From: JBDKGV01 sp039798005
Lineage (GTDB): Bacteria > Fibrobacterota > Fibrobacteria > UBA5070
Reading direction: 5' to 3'
Length of the DNA: 10,324 nt
Assembly (NCBI GenBank): GCA_039798005.1
Contig: JBDKGV010000120.1
Span: forward strand, 1-10,324
Shown piece by piece: positions 1 to 5,684 of the stretch (positions are counted from its first letter, which is position 1; each line of letters opens with the position of its first letter). The notes under the pieces were generated by a model. It worked only from the letters and a program-made list of their open reading frames with translations, was not told the DNA's origin and ran no database searches. The position numbers and the translations under genes were made by a program.

Positions 1-39
1 CGCAAAGGCAAGGACAGGAAGGATCAAGCCACGAGCCAT
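1..39 (-). CDS. 5' end of an unidentified gene, possible signal peptide (partial)
   Basis: Only the first 13 codons are inside the window, reading MARGLILPVLAFA. This is a short basic start followed by a hydrophobic run, as in a signal peptide or first membrane helix. An AGGAG Shine-Dalgarno lies 8 nt before the ATG, and the ATG overlaps the end of the thioredoxin-like gene by 16 nt, which favours a real, coupled downstream gene of the same operon. In related arsenic clusters this position is often taken by a DsbD/CcdA-like (ArsG-type) membrane protein or an exported thioredoxin. That is known context only; the product cannot be identified from 13 residues. Confidence 0.5.
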   Translation of the reverse strand, partial: MARGLILPVLAFA

Positions 40-257
40 TTCGCGATCTCCTGGGAGGAAGGGATCTTTCCGGCCACAAGGACCTTCCCGTCCTTGACCA
101 GGGCGGGCGTGGACATCACGCCATAGGCCATGATCTTGGCGATGTCTTCGACCTTGCGGACTTCGGCCTGGACGCCGGATTCCGACACGGCCTTGAGGAC
201 CGCTTCATGGAGAAGCTTGCACTTGGTGCAGCCGGTTCCGAGAACTTCAAGAAGCAT
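24..257 (-). CDS. Small thioredoxin-fold protein (redox-active disulfide protein 2 type)
   Basis: A 77-residue protein, the usual length of the stand-alone MTH895/TM0996-type thioredoxin-like family. It has a redox CxxC (C10-T-K-C13) right after the first beta strand and the cis-proline signature T50-P51 before a strand reading ALVKDGKVL. There is no signal peptide, so it should be cytoplasmic. AAAGGGA about 5 nt upstream of the ATG is a good ribosome binding site. It lies 37 nt downstream of the permease and is almost certainly co-transcribed with it. Family knowledge: these proteins recur beside COG0701 permeases and ArsR regulators. A thiol-reduction or metalloid-handling role supporting the permease is inferred, not shown. 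Confidence 0.85.
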   Translation of the reverse strand: MLLEVLGTGCTKCKLLHEAVLKAVSESGVQAEVRKVEDIAKIMAYGVMSTPALVKDGKVLVAGKIPSSQEIAKWLVA

Positions 258-294
258 TGGATTCCCTTTCGATTCTATTTGTCATTTTCTGTCA

Positions 295-1338
295 TTACCC
301 CAGCAGCAGGTTGAAAAGCCAACCCACGGCAAGGATTCCCAGCGCAACGATTCCGAAGAAGGTGGCCAGAAGCCGGGGCTTGAGCACCTTGCGCAACAGC
401 ACCGCCTCCGGTGCGGACAGGGCCGTGACCGCCATCATGAAGGCCAGGGCCGTCCCGAGGGCCGCCCCTTTTTCCAGGAGCGCCGACACCACCGGAATGA
501 TCCCGGCGGCGTTCGCGTACATGGGAATGCCCATCAGCACCGCAAGCGGAACACTCCACCACGCATCCTTCCCCATGAAGGAGGAAAGCAGGCCGGTCGG
601 GACGTAGCCATGGATGAAGGCACCGACCCCGACGCCCGCCACGACCCACGGCCAGACCTTGCCCACGATGTCCTTGACGGCATCGAGCCCTGCCGTGAGC
701 CGTTCCACCCAGGAAGGCGAGTCCGACACGGTGCTTTCGCCCGAGCGGATCTGCAGGACCCAATCCTCCACATGGCCTTCCATGCGCAGCTTCCCGATGA
801 CCCATCCCCCGACGATCGCGACCGTGAGCCCCGTCACGAGATAGAGGGCCGCCACTTTCCAGCCGAACATTCCCGCCAAGAGCGCCAAGGCCACCTCATT
901 GACCATGGGGGCCGAGATCAGGAAGGAGAAGGTCGTGCCCAGCGGAACTCCCGCAGTCAGGAAGCCCACGAAGAGAGGAACGGCGGAGCACGAGCAGAAC
1001 GGGGTCGCGATGCCAAGGAAGGCCGCAAGGACGTTCCCGACGCCTTCCGGAAATTTTGACAAAATCTGTCGTGTCTTTTCGGGGGTGAAGAAGGTGCGCA
1101 GCACGCCCACGGCGTACACGATCAGAACCAACAGCAACAGGACCTTCGGCACCTCGAAGACCAGGAACTCGAAGGACGCGCCCAGGTGAGAGCTCCGGTC
1201 CATGCCCAGCATCCGCACGACCCACGCCGACAGCGGGGCAAGCGAAGCGTAGAGCAACGCCCAAGCAGCCAACAGGACCACCAACAACCCATTGGCCGTG
1301 CGCGTCTTCACCTCAAGCCCCGATCCATTCGACAGCAT
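295..1338 (-). CDS. COG0701 permease (ArsP/YraQ-like, DUF318)
   Basis: A 347-residue polytopic inner-membrane protein with about eight hydrophobic segments (roughly residues 17-43, 58-80, 102-128, 133-157, 161-183, 229-252, 262-285 and 293-345, the last possibly two). The family signature TPFCSCS at 112-118 (C115, C117) is intact, as are the second-half motifs PMYANAAGIIPVV (272-284) and SAPEAVLLRKVLK (308-320). The hydrophilic stretch at about 184-225 is the central loop between the two halves. Members such as ArsP export trivalent organoarsenicals, while others have no known substrate. The upstream ArsR-type regulator and downstream thioredoxin-like gene support metalloid efflux here. The substrate is inferred. 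The ATG at 1338 has only a weak GAAGA ribosome site, and a start a few codons later cannot be excluded. Confidence 0.88.
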   Translation of the reverse strand: MLSNGSGLEVKTRTANGLLVVLLAAWALLYASLAPLSAWVVRMLGMDRSSHLGASFEFLVFEVPKVLLLLVLIVYAVGVLRTFFTPEKTRQILSKFPEGVGNVLAAFLGIATPFCSCSAVPLFVGFLTAGVPLGTTFSFLISAPMVNEVALALLAGMFGWKVAALYLVTGLTVAIVGGWVIGKLRMEGHVEDWVLQIRSGESTVSDSPSWVERLTAGLDAVKDIVGKVWPWVVAGVGVGAFIHGYVPTGLLSSFMGKDAWWSVPLAVLMGIPMYANAAGIIPVVSALLEKGAALGTALAFMMAVTALSAPEAVLLRKVLKPRLLATFFGIVALGILAVGWLFNLLLG

Positions 1339-1400
1339 TCTTCATTCACGGGAAATCCTTGGCTAATTGCGTGATGTTGCAACAAGGGGCCATGAAAAAA

Positions 1401-1724
1401 TCAGGCACGGGCCGACAGGCCATCGAGACATTCGAGAAACGAGGGTAGGCATGTGGCCTTGAGTCGGTAGAACACCATGTTTCCGCGTCGCTCATCGACC
1501 AACAGGCCAGCTTGGCGCAACTGCACGAGATGCCTGGAGGTCGTGGACATGTCCAAGCCCACCTCGGCGGCCATGTCACAGACGCACTTCTCGCCATGCG
1601 ACAACGAGACGACCATCCGCAGCCGCGCAGGATTCGAAAGCGCCGCCAAGATGCGGGCACGCTCGATGAACCACTCCTTGTCATGGGTGATCGCCGTCTC
1701 ACAGCACGGTGTTGAACAGGACAT
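1401..1724 (-). CDS. arsR: ArsR/SmtB-family metal(loid)-responsive repressor
   Basis: A 107-residue winged helix-turn-helix protein of normal ArsR length. The start of the DNA-recognition region carries K46-C47-V48-C49-D50, the same place as the ELCVCDL metalloid-binding motif of classical ArsR, followed by the HTH (about 50-72, including TTSRHLVQLRQAGLL) and a beta wing (DERRGNMVFYRL, 77-88). Further cysteines at 3, 7, 8, 92 and 99 could add ligands, with the CC pair near the N terminus reminiscent of Cd/Pb sensors. It heads the permease/thioredoxin operon, with a 62-nt gap to the permease, and probably represses it until As, Sb or another thiophilic ion binds. No in-frame start or Shine-Dalgarno lies upstream of the ATG, consistent with a leaderless transcript. 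Confidence 0.9.
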   Translation of the reverse strand: MSCSTPCCETAITHDKEWFIERARILAALSNPARLRMVVSLSHGEKCVCDMAAEVGLDMSTTSRHLVQLRQAGLLVDERRGNMVFYRLKATCLPSFLECLDGLSARA

Positions 1725-1730
1725 CAGGAC

Positions 1731-1759
1731 AATATATGCATTCTTGCATGATCATGCAA
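1731..1759 (-). promoter_or_regulatory. Predicted sigma-70 promoter of the arsR operon
   Basis: Read on the minus strand, -35 TTGCAT (1759-1754) is followed by exactly 17 nt and -10 TATATT (1736-1731, 5 of 6 consensus bases). The expected start of transcription 6-8 nt downstream coincides with the A of the arsR ATG at 1724, so the mRNA would have essentially no leader. Confidence 0.6.
1744..1759. promoter_or_regulatory. Candidate ArsR operator (perfect 16-bp palindrome)
   Basis: TTGCATGATCATGCAA is a perfect inverted repeat. It covers the -35 hexamer and the first half of the spacer of the arsR promoter, where a bound dimeric repressor would exclude RNA polymerase. ArsR-family operators are typically AT-rich inverted repeats in this position. 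Binding by this ArsR is inferred from location and symmetry. Confidence 0.55.
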
Positions 1760-1776
1760 ATAGTTCAGGGAATTGG

Positions 1777-1805
1777 TTGACAAATCCCCGGCGCATCCAA
1801 GGAAT
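1777..1805 (+). promoter_or_regulatory. Possible promoter of the lipoprotein gene
   Basis: A perfect -35 consensus TTGACA (1777-1782) is followed, 17 nt later, by a poor -10 (AGGAAT, 1800-1805). It faces the lipoprotein gene starting at 1827, divergent from arsR. The weak -10 suggests an activated promoter or an alternative sigma factor, or the -35 match may be chance. Confidence 0.3.
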
Positions 1806-1826
1806 GAAACCCATCTTGGGTGAACC

Positions 1827-3785
1827 GTGAAACGATCGATCCTTGCATTTCTCCTTTGGCTTCTCGTGGCATGCGACACTTCCGTCACAAGCCTGCCTCC
1901 ACGACCCGCGCCGACGGCATGCACATCCGACGGCACCGACACCGCAAGCTTCTTGAAGCGGCTGGGTTGCGCTTCCGACTGGGAGGCTCTTGAGGGCAAA
2001 CCCAACGATGCAGGGTATGGGGTCGCCAGCGCCGTCAAGTTCCTGTTCCGTCTGGATTCGGGTTTCATCTGGTTCATCGACAGCCGTCGGTACGAGGTTC
2101 ACCGCGAATTCGCCATGCGCGTCCTGGGTGAACCCGACGACCCGACGGCTTGGACGGCCCAGTACCGCGATACGCCGGGGCGTCGTTACGTGACCGGGAC
2201 GCTGGTGCATTATCAGACCCCCGACCTGTGGACCATGCAGATCTTTCCCGGGGACAATCTTTCAGCACCCCATCTGAAGCAGGTCTTCCAAATCCTCAAG
2301 GACAGCACTTGGTTCGGACCGTCACTGCGCTTCCTTCCCCACGGCCAGGCAACCCTCTTGCGTGCCCAAGAGGCGGGCATCCCCACCGTGACAAGCGATG
2401 CCATCCATCAAGGCCAAGTCTACCAGTGCATGAACGCGGGCGAGGCTTGGGGCACCTTGGTGCGCGTCGGAAGCGACACCCTTTCGACCGGAAGCTTGGG
2501 GCACGGCGACATCGTGGTGACCGACGGGATCCCCAACGACCTTCCAGTGGTGGGCGGAATCATCACTTCCGATTTCCAGACGCCTCTCAGCCATGTCAAT
2601 GTCCTGAGCACGAACCGCGGCACTCCCAACATGGCCCTTCGCGGCGCTTGGAACGATCCGCAACTGCGTTCCTTGGAAGGCAAGCTGGTGCATCTCTCGG
2701 TCTCCTTGGAGGGCTATCGCATCGAGGCGGCAAGTGCCCGCGATGTCCAAGCCTATCACGCTTCGCGCAAGCCTTCCATCGCCCCGTCGCTCCTGCTCGA
2801 CACCACCCCGGGATTGGTCCCCCTTGCCACCCTGGATCACCAGGCCTTTGCCCGCGTGGGAGCCAAGGCATCCAATTTCGGCGAACTTGCCCGGCTGGCT
2901 CAAGCCTCGAACGGACTTTGGAAAGTTCCCGAGGGTGGCTTTGCCATTCCCTTCGCCGCCTACCAGGACCATCTGCGTCGCCACGGAATCGACAGGATCG
3001 TGGACAGCCTGCTTTCGGACACCCTCTTCCTTGCCAATACCGCATTGCGTCGAAAGGCCCTGCTGCAGTTGCAAGAACGGATCATGGCAGCCCCGGTGGA
3101 TCCCGCCTTGCTCGATTCCGTGACGGGCGCGATCCGTCGCAATGGAGCGCACGTCCGCATGCGCTTCCGCTCCAGCACCAACGCCGAGGACCTTGAAGGA
3201 TTCAACGGAGCCGGGCTCTATTCGTCCTTCACCGGGGATCTGGCCGATCCGAAAAAGCCAATCGCCGATGCGATCCGGAAGGTCTGGGCGAGCCTGTGGA
3301 ACTTCCGGGCCTTCGAGGAACGCGAGCACTACGGCATCGAACAGCGTCGCGTCCGCATGGGCGTCCTGGTTCATCGCAGCTTCCCCGACGAAGGAGCAAA
3401 CGGAGTGGCGTTGACCAGGAATCTGTACAACCCCAAAGTCTTCGGGTATGTGATCAATGTCCAACAAGGAGAGACCTCCGTGGTTTCCCCTCCCGTCGGC
3501 GTCACATCCGAGCAGATCCTCTACTACCCGTTCGATTCCGCGACATTTCTCGAACCCAGCACCGAATTGTTGTCCCACAGTTCCCTGACCCCCGACCAGC
3601 CGATCCTCCAGGCCAATGAAATCATCGCCCTGGCCAAGGCCTTGGGTCAGATCCAGACTCATTTCTTCCATCTGCTGGGATCGACCAGGACGATTCACGC
3701 CGTGCTGTACGGCATGGATGTGGAATTCAAGCTCGACGGGACGGATCGAACACTCTACATCAAGCAAGCCCGACCACTGCCGTGA
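1827..3785 (+). CDS. Lipoprotein with phosphohistidine swivel and PPDK_N/ATP-grasp domains
   Basis: A 652-residue protein starting at GTG, with an in-frame stop just upstream. Residues 1-16 form a lipoprotein signal (MKR, hydrophobic core, lipobox LVAC with C16); Asp17 follows the lipid cysteine, which in enteric bacteria keeps lipoproteins in the inner membrane. Residues about 175-300 resemble the swivel domain of PEP-utilising enzymes, with PLSHVNVLSTNRGTP around candidate phosphohistidine H256. Residues about 340-652 resemble the PPDK_N/ATP-grasp nucleotide domain: GAKASNFGEL (345-354), RSSTNAEDLEGFNGAGLYSSF (448-468), DVEF with E633, and the closing KQARP (646-650). His domain before ATP-grasp is the order of glucan/phosphoglucan water dikinases, the reverse of PEP synthase. 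No starch-binding module is evident. The substrate is unknown, and an ATP-dependent enzyme outside the cytoplasm would be unexpected, so the fold may have been repurposed. Confidence 0.75.
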   Translation: MKRSILAFLLWLLVACDTSVTSLPPRPAPTACTSDGTDTASFLKRLGCASDWEALEGKPNDAGYGVASAVKFLFRLDSGFIWFIDSRRYEVHREFAMRVLGEPDDPTAWTAQYRDTPGRRYVTGTLVHYQTPDLWTMQIFPGDNLSAPHLKQVFQILKDSTWFGPSLRFLPHGQATLLRAQEAGIPTVTSDAIHQGQVYQCMNAGEAWGTLVRVGSDTLSTGSLGHGDIVVTDGIPNDLPVVGGIITSDFQTPLSHVNVLSTNRGTPNMALRGAWNDPQLRSLEGKLVHLSVSLEGYRIEAASARDVQAYHASRKPSIAPSLLLDTTPGLVPLATLDHQAFARVGAKASNFGELARLAQASNGLWKVPEGGFAIPFAAYQDHLRRHGIDRIVDSLLSDTLFLANTALRRKALLQLQERIMAAPVDPALLDSVTGAIRRNGAHVRMRFRSSTNAEDLEGFNGAGLYSSFTGDLADPKKPIADAIRKVWASLWNFRAFEEREHYGIEQRRVRMGVLVHRSFPDEGANGVALTRNLYNPKVFGYVINVQQGETSVVSPPVGVTSEQILYYPFDSATFLEPSTELLSHSSLTPDQPILQANEIIALAKALGQIQTHFFHLLGSTRTIHAVLYGMDVEFKLDGTDRTLYIKQARPLP

Positions 3786-3919
3786 TGGGCAGACAGCTCC
3801 CGGAATCATAAAGGCAGCGCCAACCAAACCTCGGGACCGCTGGACATTGGGCACGATTGCGTTCAAATCACATCGCCGTTGTCTTGTCGAACTCGCCCGA
3901 AGGAACCTACCTTCAAGGC

Positions 3920-5035
3920 ATGGATTCCCGATCCACCTCCTTGTCCAGGACTTCGCCCGAAGCATTGGTGCCTGCCGTCCAAGCCGTCGCGACGGACGCC
4001 GTCGTAAGCGGTCTGCTCGAATGCATGGACGGGATGCTTGCCGTCCTTGACGAGAACCGTCAGATCCTGACGACCAACCCGAAGCTCCTGGAGCGGCTGG
4101 GTCTGAACGCCGAGGAATGCCTGGGACTCCGACCGGGTGAGGCCTTGGGTTGTGCCCATGTCGAGGAATCGCCCGACGGCTGCGGAACGACCCGCTGGTG
4201 CGCCAGTTGCGGAGCCGCCTTGGCCATCGTCGCCTCCCAGGTTCAAGGCCAGCCGTGCGAGCGCGATTGCGCCCTGCAGCGCGAAGGCGGCAACGACCTC
4301 TTTCTCAGGGTTCGATGCACACCGCTCCTGCGCGACGGAAAGATCCTGACGGTCATCTTCCTGAGGGACATCAGTCAGGAGCAACGGCTCGGCGTCCTGG
4401 AGCGCACCTTCTTCCACGACGTCCGCGGCCTGATCACCGGCGTGGTGGGCTATGCCGACCTCCTGGCCAGCAATGCGGACTCGAGCACGCGCCACAGGCT
4501 CGAACCCCTGCTGAAGGCCTCCTTGAGGCTGGCCCAGGAGGTCGAACTGCAAGGCCGACTGGTCCGCGAGGAGTCGACCCGCATTTCGCCACGCCACGAG
4601 AGCATTCGCGCCGAGGATCTGCTGCTGGAGCTGCGCAGCCTGTTCGAGAGCGCATCCATCAAGCATGGAATCCAGATCGAAGTGCACGGGGATCTGCCGT
4701 CCCGGCTCCTCCACACCGATGGCGGCCTGGTCATGAGGGTTCTGCGCAACATGGTGACCAATGCGTTCGAGGCAAGCCAGCCCGGTGGCACGGTCACGAT
4801 CGCATACCTCGAGGATGGAGAACAGGTCCGCTTTGAGATCGGAAGCCAAGCCGTGATCCCGCAGGAGATCCAGCTGCGCGTGTTCCAGCGCAACTTCAGC
4901 ACCAAGCCCGGAACGGGCCGGGGACTCGGCACCTGGTCCATGCGATTCTTCGGCGAGGATCTCCTCGGAGGCCAAGTCTCCTTCACAAGCGAGCCGGGTT
5001 CCGGCACGGTCTTCCGCCTGCAGTTCAAGGCCTGA
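3920..5035 (+). CDS. PAS-type sensor histidine kinase with cysteine-rich input domain
   Basis: A 371-residue soluble kinase (no membrane segment) from the ATG at 3920. The frame is open from a TTG at 3857, but the extra 21 residues look non-conserved; neither start has a convincing ribosome site. A PAS-like domain spans about residues 30-150, beginning LLECMDGMLAVLDENRQIL. It contains a cysteine set: C67, C78, C88 and C94-x2-C97 in GCGTTRWCASCG, then C113, C117 and C133. The dimerisation/phosphoacceptor helix carries H166 in FFHDVRGLITGVVGYADLL. The ATPase domain has the N box RNMVTNAFEAS (N277) and the glycine lid FSTKPGTGRGLGT (326-338). The usual D/N-x-G box is degenerate (IGSQAVIP). No response regulator is adjacent, so this is an orphan kinase. 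The cysteines suggest a metal or redox ligand, which is inference. Confidence 0.82.
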   Translation: MDSRSTSLSRTSPEALVPAVQAVATDAVVSGLLECMDGMLAVLDENRQILTTNPKLLERLGLNAEECLGLRPGEALGCAHVEESPDGCGTTRWCASCGAALAIVASQVQGQPCERDCALQREGGNDLFLRVRCTPLLRDGKILTVIFLRDISQEQRLGVLERTFFHDVRGLITGVVGYADLLASNADSSTRHRLEPLLKASLRLAQEVELQGRLVREESTRISPRHESIRAEDLLLELRSLFESASIKHGIQIEVHGDLPSRLLHTDGGLVMRVLRNMVTNAFEASQPGGTVTIAYLEDGEQVRFEIGSQAVIPQEIQLRVFQRNFSTKPGTGRGLGTWSMRFFGEDLLGGQVSFTSEPGSGTVFRLQFKA

Positions 5036-5041
5036 CAAGGC

Positions 5042-5047
5042 TATTAT
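5042..5047 (+). promoter_or_regulatory. Possible -10 element of the membrane protein/rSAM/poly-Asn operon
   Basis: TATTAT matches the sigma-70 -10 consensus at 5 of 6 positions and lies about 44 nt before the start codon of the membrane-protein gene, in the 55-bp gap after the kinase. No good -35 is present at 16-18 nt. The operon may instead be read through from the kinase gene. Confidence 0.25.
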
Positions 5048-5090
5048 TCCCGCAGACCTCAAGTCCTCGACCAGACCAGGAAGACCGCTC

Positions 5091-5684
5091 ATGGATCCGA
5101 TGAAAATTGTCCGTTTCGTGTGGAGTGCCTTCGTCACCTTGGTGTGGAGCTGTCTGCTCTGGGGTGCCTTGATGATCGTCAAGATCATGATCTTCGGCGT
5201 AGCCGATATCTCGATCGGCCCTGTATTGCTCTTGGCTTGCTTGGGAATTTGCATATGGCTTGCCGTGCGCGGGAAGCTTCCCGGTGTTCAATTACAGCCT
5301 TCGGGCGTGAACTCCAGCCTGATCTCCCAGCACTCCAGCGTATTCATCGCCCGAAGGTTCATCGCCCAAGACGATCACATCGCCTACTATCAGGATGTGC
5401 AACGGGCCGTGATCCGGCGATGCGCCAATGACCCGAACTCGGGACTGGCCTTGGACCTGTACACCAAGGAGGGCTTGGCCCTGAGCATCGAGCAGAGCAA
5501 GTTCAGCAGCAACGCTCGCAAGGCGCACAAGATCAAGGCATCCCAAGAGGCCAAGATGAAGAAGGTCTCCGAGAAGATCCTCAAGCGCCTGACCCATCTG
5601 CAGCCAAGCCAGATCCAAGGCACCCTGCTGAGTCCTCTCAGCTACCAGGCGCGCATCGAGCGAAAGCACAACCCTTCCTCGTGA
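5091..5684 (+). CDS. Two-helix membrane protein of unknown function, first gene of the rSAM operon
   Basis: A 197-residue protein I do not recognise. Two hydrophobic segments, about residues 8-36 and 42-60, are separated by a very short loop, so both termini should lie on the same side, probably cytoplasmic. The remaining 135 residues are soluble. Residues about 84-135 (FIARRFIAQDDHIAYYQDVQRAVIRR and onward) could fold as a small domain, and about 137-170 is a lysine-rich, helical stretch with coiled-coil character. AGGAAG about 8 nt upstream supports the ATG. The stop overlaps the GTG of the radical SAM gene (GTGA), which implies translational coupling and a joint function. It could be a membrane anchor, immunity or export accessory of the modification system; nothing in the sequence decides this. 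Confidence 0.75.
   Translation: MDPMKIVRFVWSAFVTLVWSCLLWGALMIVKIMIFGVADISIGPVLLLACLGICIWLAVRGKLPGVQLQPSGVNSSLISQHSSVFIARRFIAQDDHIAYYQDVQRAVIRRCANDPNSGLALDLYTKEGLALSIEQSKFSSNARKAHKIKASQEAKMKKVSEKILKRLTHLQPSQIQGTLLSPLSYQARIERKHNPSS

Noticed and set aside
1393..1422. Possible terminator after arsR (GGCC-TGTC-GGCC stem and a T6 tract, minus strand)
   Set aside because: The stem is only 4 bp and the T tract is not adjacent to it. The permease downstream should be in the same transcript.
1804..1830. Eight-codon ORF (MKPILGEP) whose TGA overlaps the GTG of the lipoprotein
   Set aside because: The AAGGA before it abuts the ATG with no spacing, and eight codons with a stop overlap arise easily by chance. 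Not enough for a leader peptide call.
3857..3919. TTG start giving the histidine kinase 21 more residues
   Set aside because: No ribosome binding site before the TTG, and the added residues are not part of a recognisable domain. The ATG at 3920 is preferred, with moderate certainty.
2322..3965. 547-codon open frame on the minus strand
   Set aside because: Antisense to the lipoprotein gene. Its composition is Gly/Gln/Asp-rich without motifs, as expected for a shadow frame.
3863..5254. 463-codon open frame on the minus strand
   Set aside because: Antisense to the histidine kinase, which has clear H, N and G boxes. No motifs in the shadow product.
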